Shown here piece after piece: positions 52,871-64,000 of a stretch of 64,000 nt of DNA. The notes beneath the pieces are model-generated. The model made no database searches, was not told the origin of the DNA, and saw only the letters and a list, made by a program, of their open reading frames with translations. The translations under genes and the position numbers were made by a program. This DNA comes from Sisyra terminalis. Lineage: Eukaryota > Arthropoda > Insecta > Neuroptera > Sisyridae. Positions within the stretch are counted from its first letter, which is position 1, and each line of letters opens with the position of its first letter. The stretch is taken from positions 21,514,001 through 21,578,000 of the forward strand of contig OY292278.1 in NCBI GenBank assembly GCA_958496175.1, given 5' to 3'.

Positions 52871-53153
52871 CAAGGGCGGATTCAGGATTTTTTTCTGGAG
52901 GGGACACAATATCATCTTTCATTTGCAAGTGCGTGAAAGGGATCACGAAAAAAAATCGCAATTCCAGCCAGAAATAGACTAGAGTTTCACTAATGTTCTT
53001 TCTGTCATTTTATTCATATATTTTCATAACTTTAATAATTTGATTTGCTTCTAAGTATGTACTGTTATGGAATTTCCACAGTACACAAAAATACTGGGGG
53101 GGGGGGGGGGGGGGCAAGTGTACCCGTGCCCCTCCCCTCCCCAGCCGCCCTTG
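52871..53153. mobile_element. hAT-like MITE, 283 bp, perfect 8-bp target duplication
   Basis: Ends CAAGGGCGGATTC and CAGCCGCCCTTG; flanked by ATTAGAGC at 52863-52870 and 53154-53161. It contains a run of 19 G at ~53096-53114 followed by C-rich sequence. A related left end (CAAGGGCGGATTCAGG) occurs at ~51974. The 93-codon minus frame overlapping it is not a gene. Confidence 0.8.
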
Positions 53154-53161
53154 ATTAGAGC

Positions 53162-56100
53162 TTAACAAACGTTACAATAATTGCTTATATTTTTCTTTTT
53201 TGAAATATTAAGTAAATTATAAGCGCTGTAAAGTGCCAAAAAGACTTTAACATTTTTTAAGCATTGTGCAGTGATGTCATGCGTTTTTATGCCTTAATTT
53301 TGTATCCTTTTTTTTAAGAAAAATAAAAAAAATTCTTATGCTTGTTTATTCTTTGAAAAAGACTAAAAATATCGTATTCCCTTCTGCCCTACCTTCCCAT
53401 AAAAATATGTAGCAAGATAGTCACGTACTGCGTACTTCTTTAAATAATTAAAAAAAATATTAATAATATTTTTCAATATCTTTATTTTACTCATAAACGA
53501 AACAATTTAAATTATACATCCTTTATCAATTTTTCTACTTAAATATTTAAAAATAATTCTTCATTGAATAGAGATAAAGAAACGAAAATACATAAATCCG
53601 TCAAATTTTCCATTCTTGACCACTTAATTTTATCAAAATATGTATCGATTTCACTGATAATAAAAGACTTACTATATTTAATATATTATTTATGATTAAT
53701 ATTAAAAAAGAAAGTGAACACTTGAATATCATTTTTCTTAAAGACAACTAAAAATAAGCATAAACATTACTTTTATTTTTCTTCCATTATTGAATGTTTA
53801 CCTATTTATATAAATGCATTTAAAATCACGTGGACGATTTTTGATATTTTAAACATTGTACCCACTTGAAATGATTTTAAATTGATATTTTACTCTTTAG
53901 ACTATTCAGTAATAACTCACATATAGTTATAAATGTGTTCTTTATTCTTCAGGTGCTCATCGCATATACATATCTATGTATGCATTTTATAATTCAAATG
54001 TTTATAATTACTATAAAAACAATATTCTTATTCTTTGTTTTCAATGACAATGGCCTTTTAAATCTTTCCATTTTTCTTTTATTTTTTTAATATCCAATTA
54101 CGTTGTACTTTACCAATTAAATGATTGATTCCAAAAAAAAAAAAAAAAAAAAATAGAGGTACTACTGATAGCGAATTTAAAAATAAAAGGTTTACGATAA
54201 GAACAAAGTAATTTGATAGCCTTTCAAAATTGGATTCTCAGTACATATCACCAATTGCATTCTATTGAAATTAAAATAAAATTTATAGATATTTTATTAT
54301 AAAAATTGTTGTGTCTACATCTTTTTTCATCGTATAACAAATAATTTAATTATATTTTAACTACTAACTACTCCTTTTTCTTATAGATCCATAGATTTAT
54401 TTAAGATATACTAAATGTTTGTTTTTTCACAATATAATTTTGTTGCCCTGAAAAATTGATATTTAACTTTTTTTTTAAATTTTAAGCTCGAGCATTAAAG
54501 ATGAAGGAGAACGAAAGATTAATATAGTATTTTTTTTGTATATATAGATTCAAAGAAAATCAGTTATGATCGATGGACCGACAAAAATGAGAGATCCCTT
54601 CGTCGATAGTTCGATGGAATATTTAGGACAAATTCAGAAATTCAAAATTTCATTCTTACAAGAATCCTCCAGGAAAGTCATTAAGAGTAAGTATCCGGAA
54701 ATTTTCGAAAGAAATGTTTACATCGGAAAATTGCGTGGGTAAGGATTGAAGGTCAGGTGAAGTAAGGTGAGGTAAGGATTGAATGAGAAGGTAAGAATTG
54801 CTAATATTATGTTCGAATAAGTTATTATATTATGTCATCAAATATAAAAGGATAAATTTTACAACTCTCTAAATAAATCAATCTTAGTACCACAGGATCT
54901 TATGTAAACTGCCTCCCCCCAAATATAAACAGCATCTTATCCTTCCTAAAAGAAATTTAAATATATAAACGTAACGACATCTCAGTTGACATTAGTAGTT
55001 AAAAAATGACTACATAAAGTATTTTTTTTTTGTTAAGGGATCCGAATGAATCATATTTCTATATACGAAGTAACTCTGGAATAAATTATATTTTAAGTAA
55101 TTATCATTTTGAATTCAAATATATGGATGGGTCTTGGGTAATGCACTTTCATGTTCTATTCAAAAATATTTTTTTCTGTTGGATTTTTAATTTTTCTCAA
55201 ATAACTATATCCACAGTAATTGGTATATATATATCATTTGATTTTTGAAAAAAAAACGTAAAACATTATTTCCCGTTTACCTATTGCTTTAGGTATGTAA
55301 AATACAAAGAAGATATTAGAAGAAAAATATTCATTCCTGATAGGAAAACTTGAAAAAAGAATCTTTATAAAAAATTTGTAAAATATAATGAAAATAAGTG
55401 CAATGAATTTATGAAAGTTGAAGAAAATAGTTTCAATGTATTCTGTACACTATATTAGTTCAATCATTAGCTGGCAACCTCTTAAGTAGTTAAAAAGAAA
55501 AGTAAAAGTAGTTTAAAATTGCCACTAAACATTCAACTGATGAATGACCTTTCATGACCTTTAAATTTTCTCGGATTTCCCTAAAAAAATTATGTTAATC
55601 ATCTTCTTTTTGCATATTGATTATGATTCCGTAAATACTGTCCATAGTTCATAGTTTCGATTTAGTTCCGATTTATAAGCTGATAAAAATTACAACATAT
55701 ATTTTTTTTATACATTGCCTCGTTTAAAATAATGATTATCGATTCAAAATGTATATCAAGTAATTCTTATATTATACTCAGTCTTTTTTATTTTCTTTCA
55801 GAAGTGGAAAAAATCGCAATTTTATTTCTTAGCACTTAATTAAGTAATCAATCCTTGAGTCACTAATACGTGCTGAAGAGGATCACTCAATAAAAAATGT
55901 TTGAAAAAACTTTACCTTAATACTGCCACTTTGTTATGTATACAAATAAATATATTTTTTATTCGAAGGTAACAGTAGACTTCTAATCTCTATACCTACT
56001 TAAAATCAGAAAAAAAAATCAAAATTTTTATAATATGAAAACTAGCTTCCCTCATTTTTCAATAATACATTTTTTTTCTAAAGTGAGTTGTATGTATTTA

Positions 56101-56255
56101 TTCTTTAGAATAAAGTGGGTAAGGCCTTTAAATATTTATTAATTTATTTTTAAATATCAGACTTAGCCAGGAACGTCTTTAACCTATTGGAGGCCCTGGG
56201 CACATTATGATAATGTAACCCTATGATTTTCACAGAGGACTATTTTTTTAAATTA
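53162..56255. other. AT-rich gene-poor interval
   Basis: Strongly AT-rich with an A-run at ~54129-54152. No coding frame with recognisable motifs and no clear repeat ends. Confidence 0.3.
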
Positions 56256-56383
56256 TTATTTACCGTCGCTTTATAACTACTAAGGTCTTAAGCGATTCTA
56301 GAGTTATTAGTTTTAGGATTAAAATTGAACCCAACATCTTCCAACATTGGAGCGGTCACCAAGACCACTAGACCACCAGTAGT
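56256..56383 (-). repeat. tRNA-derived SINE (family S), copy 4
   Basis: The minus strand reads GACTACTGGTGGTCTAGTGG, GGTGACCGCTCC, B-box-like GTTGGGTTCAA, CTAGAATCGC and ATAAAGCGACGGTAAATAA. Confidence 0.7.
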
Positions 56384-59163
56384 CTTATATAACCAATTAT
56401 TATATTGATTGATATTTATGATTCCTTTGTACTTACAACTAAAACTTAGGTACTATTTGAGATTATTGAAATTACTCACCAATTACTTACTAACTACTAA
56501 TCATCCATAATCACTATTTGTTATTATAGAATTTACCATTCATTCTACATATTGATTCCCAAAATTCTCAATATATTCTTTTAATTATTAATTTCAACTA
56601 ATAAAACAATGAAATATGGACAGCATCAATAATCTTTGACGTTTCCCAAAGATTCTGATTTTAAAAAAATAATTTAATAAAAATATTCTCATGAAACCTT
56701 AAAGAAAAGAATTAAAAAAAAGTATCTTAGTTATTTAAAAGTATCTAAGAGGCTGTATCTTAGTTGCTTTATTGTTTAGCTAAAAGTAATTATCTTTGAT
56801 ACTTTTTAAAAGAAACTGTATCTTGTAACTTAAAAATTATTTTAGATACCAAAAAATAACTTAGATACCACATTAACTACAGATTAAATACAGACTTTTA
56901 TTTTGTTTTATAAAGTTCAATTTATACCTCTTTTTATAATCTGTTCTAAAAAAGAGTTAATCTAGTACCTAGTTACTTTCCCAAAGTATCTTTAACAACT
57001 GTGATTGTAACTTACCTTCAAGATAAACATTTTTCAATTAGGTTTGCATTATATCTAAAAATATCGATTTTAATGCAAAAAAACGATAAAAATTCGGCCA
57101 TGATATCCTGCAGTATCCTTCGCTTTACCTGTAGATGTGAGACTCTACTGAGTCCCCTGATTTCATTAGAAACATGTGCCTATTATAAAATATATACAAT
57201 AAATATAAAATTTCAAAACGATCGGTAAAGAACTTTAAGAGATTTGCGATTTTGAACAAACAAATACATAAAACTTTTATATATGTAGATAAATTCATAT
57301 TTGTGAAGTATAATAGTTAAAAAGGTAAATGTTTTATATGAAGTATAATATTTGAACTCTCATAAAAGAAAGTGTTGATCAGACTTTTATTTATAAGAAA
57401 AATTGGTATGAATATGATTCATATATTTTATAGGAAACGATAAGCAAAGAATATCGTGTTACTATATCATGTAGGCGAAGTTGAGAGTATTGGCAAGTAG
57501 AAAAATATATTATAATTAATCTATTAAACATTAACATAATCAAACCAAAAAAGAAATTATCATTATAAGGAATGATGTGACATCATACATATTAAGATTA
57601 AAAATTTGTAAATACTTCCGTAAGAAATCACAGCTATATTTTTGCAGTTTGGAAACAAATTTCTTTGCGGAAACATCCCTTAGTCGCCAAAGTGTGACCT
57701 CTATATATTAATAGCAAAATAGTGATACAATAGTGTTAATTTTTCGAAATATTTCTACTAAAATTGAACATTGTTTAAAAAAATTGCAAATTTTGTATTA
57801 GTTTATTTAAATGGCGGTTTATTACTCAAATGGACAAAGTGTAGCCTCGAATGATTCATTTTTTTGCTTCCATAATGAAATGCTTACCTGTGCATATTTG
57901 CCAACAAATAAATTATTTAAACACATAATAAAAGTCATTTGGCTACTAACCAATACAATTGCGTATTCATTATCAATTAGCCGAGGGATATAATGAGGGG
58001 GTCGAGAAAATATTATTTTAACAAAAGATCGATGATTTATGTGTTGGAAAATAATGAATCTAACAATGCACGTTGCAATAATAGAAATGCCAATAATGAG
58101 ATGGAATAGCTCTCGAGTAAAACGTGTGTCACATATATTGTAAGGAATTGAACTTTGAATTTGAACAAAGTTTTATTGATAAGGGTTTTATGATAGATAA
58201 TCGAATAAGAGCAATTTCCAGCCCATTGGTCCTCAGTAAATCACACGAACAAGTTTAGCTCACTTAATTTTATTGTGGCCACGATTAATTTTCTATAAAT
58301 TCATCAGCAATTTTTTGCACATTTATTGTTGCAACTAGCGAGCGAATCAACCCTCATTGTTGCAGTTTAACGGTAAGTGCATATATTTCCTATTTTTCTA
58401 CTAATTTAGTGGGACAATGTCGTGAATATTTCTTGGAATTTTCAATCTAATTTCAATTCGTATAGCAAATATTTTAAGGTTTAAGGTCTCTGCAATGCAT
58501 AATGATTTATGACAATTTTTTTAAAGTTTAAAATATTAATAAATAGTTGCAATTATTATTGATATATTACATTTATCAAGCGGCATTTTAACCTTGATTG
58601 CGCCGAAAAAATTAATTTTATTTTAATGGGAGTTTTAAAGATTTGGTTCTAGAATAATTTGATTGATTTTTTTTAAAAATAATTATTAAATATTACAGAA
58701 AAAGTTATTAAGTTTATTCGAATATTTATCTTAAAACAAATTAATGTGAATGATAAATTGCTGACTAAGGAGACTGGTTAGCTTTTTTCGATAGTGTATC
58801 AATATATAAGGAACACTTGACGATTAATTATATAGTTGATAAATGAAAGAAAAAAAAATTATATATTTATTTATCTTTGAATTCACTAAAAGTTGTTTTG
58901 TTAATACGGTAATAAAATAAATAAACTTTACAAAATTGAAATTTAAAAGACGAATATCAAAGAGTTGTTGATTTATGTGGGGTATTAAAACATTCGAGAT
59001 TGTTGAAGTGGAGAAAAATTCGTTTAAAATTCGAGGATTAGTTAATTTTCTTGTTCATTTTCCAATTTTCTTTAGGTGAAGCAAACAATTAGGGGGACGA
59101 TGAGTAGATATTTTATCTATAATTATCTGGTGGTTTTAAATTGTTGCCTGAAGAACGTGTGTA
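56384..59163. other. AT-rich interval; one possible untranslated exon
   Basis: 56728-56885 contains several scattered AGATAC/GTATCT and TTAGTT motifs. A strong splice donor (AACG|GTAAGT) at 58372/58373 follows a moderately GC-richer stretch (~58240-58372) and could end a 5' UTR exon of a gene lying to the right of the window. No coding frame recognised. Confidence 0.25.
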
Positions 59164-59583
59164 TGTTACGGGTAAAGTTAGATTGACGAGTAAACCTAGG
59201 TTTACCCGGCTAAACTGCGGATTACTCAAGAACCATGGGTAAAGTAGGAAATATAACTGGAAATGGACATGTTTCGCGGTTTACCCTGGTAAACCGCGTT
59301 CCACCTATTTTCACTTGGTTAAAGTTAGGTGTAGGAAATATCAAAGTTATCTAATATCTCCTATATAATATCTTTATATAATAAATAATATCTCCTTTTG
59401 TGTGAAGGTTGCCAAAAGAAACTGTAATCTGCCAAGAAAGGACTTGTGGTTAAGCCAATGGTGTTTTTAAACAGCCGTTGTTAATTTCAGTTATATTTCG
59501 TACTTTACTTTTGTTTCTTCAGTAATCCGCAGTTTACCCAGATAAACCTAGGTTTACTTGTCAATCTAACTTCACCTGTAACA
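59164..59583. mobile_element. 420-bp MITE with ~60-bp TIRs and TA duplication
   Basis: Left arm TGTTACGGGTAAAGTTAGAT ... GAGTAAACCTAGGTTTACCC ... CTGCGGATTACT; the right arm is its inverse (AGTAATCCGCAG ... GATAAACCTAGGTTTACTTG ... CCTGTAACA). TA on both sides (59162-59163 and 59584-59585), as in Tc1/mariner-type insertion. Confidence 0.75.
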
Positions 59584-59667
59584 TATATACCTATATTCGT
59601 TTCAATTTTTCAGAAATACATTATGTGTAATCCCTTACAATTTTTTTCAATTGTTATTTTTCGCTGG

Positions 59668-59738
59668 TTTATAGTCGGTAAGATCTTTAGGGACTCTAGG
59701 ATTAATTAAAGCTCGTAAATCGAAAAATCTTGAAAAAT
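59668..59738 (-). repeat. tRNA-derived SINE (family S), copy 5 (3' part)
   Basis: The minus strand has TTTTTCGATTTACGAGCTTT, AATCCTAGAGTCCCTAAAGA: the family tail without the tRNA-like head. Confidence 0.5.
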
Positions 59739-61201
59739 CACCCCTTACGAGATATCTATATATATATCTTTATATAGATATACACTCCTTACGAGATCCT
59801 TACGAGAACCTAGTGCCTACAATACTATTGATAAAATATTATATGAATCATTTGTTTTCAATTCAATTTTTTTTAAATATTTTCTTAAATATTTTAAATA
59901 TCTCAAATATCTATTCTAATTATAAGTTATGCGAAAAAAATCAATGGTTAACTTACTCTGAACCTCATAACTATAAACTAATCAAATTATTCGAAGAATT
60001 AATTTATCCCCAAACGGTTGGCGTCCGTTCCGCCAATATAAGATAAATAGATAAATGAAAACAGCAATAAAGTTTAGTCATGGATTTTAAAATAAACATC
60101 AAAAACGCAAACGAAGCATTATTTGGATAACAAGTTTTAATAACATAAAATATAACATATTTTAATTTGTAAAAATAAATAAATATTTATTTCAAATGAA
60201 CTGAAATTCCTAAAAATATAGGATCGTTGTTATTGAAAGAGTTTTTTTAAGGAATGGACTTTTTTGCGTAGATATCAAACTAAACTAGATAAGCAATCAC
60301 TTAATAATTTCAGTAAGTAATTATCAAAATAATAATTGTAGACTTTTTTAAAGATAATTAAAAATATTCCTTAGTAATTAATTTAATTTATGTTTTCCTC
60401 AAATTACCTATAAGTAGAACGATTAGGCGAAAGTTATGATTCCACAAAATGGTGGTTGGAGAAATGATAATCGGTAAATAAATAACCACAAACTTAAGGC
60501 ACCAAATGGGTATCAGGTATTCGCCCATCCAGAAGGGGTGGAAAATTAAAGATATGGATTAATTTGCAGTGGTATTCTAAGTGCTGTTTTGCACCATTGG
60601 AGGTGGAGATTGATTCCGGATGACTGAAAAATTTCAGCACCCTCTTCCCTTTTAAAATAAGGCATTTAAAGACATTTTTTCAAAACGCCTCTAATTGTCA
60701 TTTTTTCTCCGAAACACACTGATAAAAAACCTGACAAACAAGGAAAGAAAGTCGCAAATCGTAAGTCTTAGAGAAAAAAGATTTCAGCACAAAATGAGTC
60801 TTTCGTCATATTTAAAAAAAAAGTTCCTTACAAAAAAAATTCAAATTTTTCCACCGTTCCTTAGGATTATCACCGAAATCGTTGGAAAACACATCAAAAT
60901 GGTCAACTATTTGGTAGGTTTTTCGATGGATTTGGTTGCGATTTTGTTGTTGTCTTAAACTTGATGAAAAATTAATTTTTCACTGGATTATTTTCTTTAT
61001 TTTCTACCAGACATAAAGTTTGCAAGTTTTCGTATTTTTTTTTGTCCAATACACTTTTAGAGAACGGGGGAGAAATCGATGGTGTCTAAAAATTTTCCAG
61101 CACCAAATTTTGTTGTTCCGAAACAATTTCCTTCATATACGGTATGAAATAGTATCATAAAACGTTAATTAAGGGTAATACCCATCCTCAAAATATACCA
61201 C
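59739..61201. other. AT-rich interval with a family B end fragment
   Basis: 60657-60710 resembles two family B ends (AAGGCATTTAAAGACATTTT, AAACGCCTCTAATTGTCATT). The 87-codon plus frame at 60695 begins inside that fragment and shows no motif. Confidence 0.35.
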
Positions 61202-61996
61202 CCTTATCAAAAAAATCCTTGTGGATTCCTATGGTGTTTTCGGATGGATTCGTAGGTGGTTTTCCATGTGGATTCCAATGTGATTTTCCGGGTCGACTCC
61301 TGTGATTTCCTATGTGGTTTTACTCTGTGGATTCCTTTATGGGTTTCCATGTGAATGTCTATAGGAATCCACTATATAGGACAGCACCGTAAAGTAATTA
61401 CCAGAAATTAATTTTAGTATTTTAGTTAGTTTGTTATTTATTTACTTTCATATATTTTGTCATGGAATGTAAAATTAAAAGTATCTTCTAGTGTTGATGA
61501 AACGATTTAATGTTGCAAAAGAAATTGTCGTTTTTCACCCCCCTTAAAGATATCTTGCTTTTAATAAACATTAAAAGCATATTTAAAACAATGATATAAA
61601 TAGCATAAATATGGTTTCGAATGTAAATGTTTCTTTTGCAACTATACAAGTATACATAAGTTCATGGTGTCAATTGGTATCAATGGAAAAAATAAAACTT
61701 TAGCACTTAATATCTTGTAATGTCGGGTGAGCGGATGAGTGAAATATCTAAATTTTAAATTCAAAATATGGTTGTGTTCTTTTATTGCCCGCTAATTGAA
61801 GATATTGTCTCCACTCCTTACTCTTTACTCCTTATTTCCCATATGAGTCCACGTAAATTCATGCTTTCCTATGTAGTTTCTCACATAAATCTATCCTTTC
61901 CCATGTGGTTTTCTACATAAACTTACATAAACCAAGCTGACCCAAGTGGTTTCTTACATAAATCTTTATGGTTTTATTGGGATTTTTTTGATAAGG
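61202..61996. mobile_element. ~795-bp element with CCTTATCAAAAAAATCC termini
   Basis: Left end CCTTATCAAAAAAATCC and right end GGATTTTTTTGATAAGG are perfect inverses. Subterminal regions carry many copies of GTGGATTCC/ATGTGGTTTTC-like motifs (left) and CATGTGGTTT/TACATAAA motifs (right). A related patch (GGAATCCATCCGAAAACACC) occurs in LRRC40 intron 2 near 12490. No frame. Confidence 0.65.
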
Positions 61997-63129
61997 ACCT
62001 GATATATGTCCCATAGTTTTTTGATTTTTAAGTTACCGGTTATCATCTCTCAAACCATTGGTACATTGAAGACTTTTCTTAAAATTTAACATGGCTGGTC
62101 AGATAATTACAGAAATGAACTGTAATTCAATAATTTTGCAATATTATTATAACATAAAAATCGCTGTTACTTATATTGTAAATTCTTGATAAAAAACCTG
62201 TACTGTTAATTTATCATTTTGGTATAATTGTATCTATAATCAAAAACATAGTAATTTGTATAGCATGTCAGAGATATAGATATACTACTTATTTTTAAAA
62301 TTGCATACAATGTATTGCATAAATTAACTCTACTTCGACCAGATAACAATTATCAATTGGCATTGATTTTACGATTAACAATTATATATTTTTAAAAATA
62401 TTTTTAGTGTTTATTACTATATCCCTTGATGTATTATAATCATTTATTTTTTTACTCATAAATCTGTTGTTAAGAAGGAAAAGGGATCAAAAATTAAAAT
62501 GGATTATTCGAAAAGGAAATCGAAATCGTTGAGTTATAAGAAGTTTCGACCTTCAATGTTGACCTTTTAGATTTCCAATACTTATACTTTTGATATGACT
62601 TCAATGTTATCAGTGTGAGTTAATTTTAGTTTTTTGTTTCCAACGAGATCGAGTTAATGAATTAAGATGATTATTATAATAATATATTGATTTCATAATC
62701 AATATGTACAATGTTATGACATTTTTATAATTGGGTAACTTGGCATTGTTACCATAAAATATGTTGACTATAGATAGAAGCGAAAATGATTGATTTGGAT
62801 GAATATTTTTTTTTCTGACCTGATAACAAACTGGTGAATGTAGAACATACTATTATTTATTTATTGTATAAAATAACTGCATATTTTTTTTATTGTAAAT
62901 TTTAAGGCAAATATTTTTGGATCTACATAGTCGGGATGATTATCAATATTAATTGGTTGCTACAGGTGTGCTAATTGAGTTGAAGTTTTGAATTTGCCAC
63001 TATTTTTGCAATAAAAGATTATAAATAAATAAAAACCGATAGCTGATAGTTTAAGGGTAATGAAAATAGAGTACTAAACAACACAGTAACGCATTTTTAT
63101 TGTTAAACAATACTTTAAAAGCGAATGTT
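61997..63129. other. AT-rich interval without recognised features
   Basis: No coding frame, RNA gene or repeat end identified. Confidence 0.3.
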
Positions 63130-63870
63130 GTTTTTTCGAGCAAAATAATCTTTAGAAATTAAACTTATTTCCAATGAAGCATTGAAAACCCACATAGAAT
63201 TGTCAAATAATAAATGCATTCACAACGGATTACTATTTGGTGCGAATTTTGGGCTGTAGGTATCATTGAACCGTTCTTCTTCGACAAAGAAGTTGTTAAA
63301 GCAGTTACTGTTACTGGTATTTTATATCACGACATGATACCCAAGTTTTTGTTGCCTAAATATTGATGTGGTTGGTATGTGGTTTTAGGAAGACGGTGCA
63401 ACATGCCACACAACCCGAGAAACAATCAAATTACTGCATGAAATATTTTCTGATCGTATAATCTTTCGCTTTGGTGATCCCTGTTATATAAAGACATTTA
63501 AGGACATTTTGAAATCATTATTTAAAATTCCTTTAATAATTTTAAACGGCTTTTTGAGAGTTAAAAATGCCTTTAAATGGCTTTTTAACAGGGAATAGAA
63601 TTGGCATCCAAGATCATGTAATTTAACATCTTTAGATTTTTTTATAGGGTTATTTGAAGTCAATGGTCTATGACCTATGCTCATAGGACATAGAAATGCA
63701 TTAAAGGATATGAGATTCAACGTTGCATCCACGAAATTCAATATCATTTATGCAAAATGGTCATGGAAAATTTCGAGTGTGAATATGCCAACAAAGTCAA
63801 GGAGGTTATTGGCTCGATATGCTATTTCATACATTTCCCTAACCGATGTACTTAATGCTTTAATTAAAAA
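63130..63870 (+). pseudogene. Tc1/mariner-superfamily transposase remnant, split by a family B element
   Basis: Landmarks in order on the plus strand: TIWCEFWAVGIIEPFFFD (~63225), AVTVTGILYHDM (~63310), EDGATCHTTRETIKLL (~63395-63440) containing the second catalytic aspartate; then, after a family B copy (63479-63593), WHPRSCNLTSLDFF (~63602) and HEIQYHLCKMVMENF (~63725). A TAG replaces the Gln before EDGATCH, and frameshifts occur at ~63360 and ~63640. The N-terminal DNA-binding part is not visible. This is a different lineage from the remnant at 7030-7610. Confidence 0.75.
63479..63593 (-). mobile_element. Family B TIR element, copy 8, inside a transposase
   Basis: CCTGTTATATAAAGACATTT at left and ATGGCTTTTTAACAGGG at right, reverse orientation; interrupts the transposase between FGD and WHPRSC. 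Confidence 0.75.
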
Positions 63871-64000
63871 AAATACAATGGAAAAAAAACGGTGTTTTAT
63901 ATTTAAATGAAATCTTGCGTAAATTATGGGACATATCCCACCATTGCTGATGTATTTGCTTTGCTAGTTTTGCATATGATGTATATTAAAAAACTGCCAA

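Noticed and set aside
57811..57993. 60-codon plus frame starting ATGGCGG
   Set aside because: No homology recognised, no neighbouring exons in frame, AT-rich surroundings; indistinguishable from chance.
60695..60958. 87-codon plus frame
   Set aside because: Starts inside a family B fragment and is Lys/Phe-rich low complexity without recognisable domain.

Overview
The window is nuclear DNA of an arthropod, almost certainly an insect. It is AT-rich, its genes have many small exons separated by GT-AG introns (often 50-70 bp), and it carries an arthropod-type ZAD zinc-finger gene and an insect PAN+ZP apical-matrix gene. It is also dense in mariner, hAT-like and other short transposon copies. I cannot name the species or order from sequence alone. 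All gene models were spliced by eye from reading frame, intron phase and splice-site match; no alignment or transcript data were used.

Layout. (1) 1399-2694 (+) is a single-exon double-MYND zinc-finger protein. (2) 8809-4030 (-) is a six-exon ZAD + C2H2 protein whose 3.4-kb third intron is packed with transposons, including a long-TIR element with a gutted mariner transposase. (3) 9630-16312 (+) is an 11-exon leucine-rich-repeat gene orthologous to LRRC40, with an unusual N-terminal extension. (4) 20865-30116 (+) is a ten-exon secreted/transmembrane protein with three PAN-like modules, a ZP domain and a C-terminal membrane helix. (5) 41335-32192 (-) is a complete 14-exon cohesin SMC1 gene (1,227 codons in my model). 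(6) 44864-43638 (-) is an unrecognised five-exon, probably secreted protein. (7) 47013-46242 (-) is an F-box protein, FBXO22-like at best. (8) 49448-48171 (-) is an unrecognised two-exon basic, low-complexity, probably nuclear protein. (9) 49.5-64 kb shows no convincing cellular gene and holds repeats plus a broken Tc1/mariner-type transposase at the right edge.

The genes do not form a pathway. The shared theme is repeats: at least nine copies of a TIR element (family A), eight or more copies of a ~120-bp TIR element (family B), five copies of a tRNA-like SINE, three copies each of families D, E and F, and several singletons with clear target duplications. Several insertions are nested, so relative ages can be read: a LINE inside another repeat whose empty paralogue is also in the window, a foldback retro-like element inside a family B copy with a 17-bp duplication, a SINE inside an element in an SMC1 intron, and a family B copy inside a transposase. 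I saw no CRISPR, operon or bacterial feature, and no clear new defence or mobile system. The candidates most worth a second look are the foldback elements with a hammerhead-ribozyme-like core, the transposon-loaded ZAD gene, and the two unrecognised genes.
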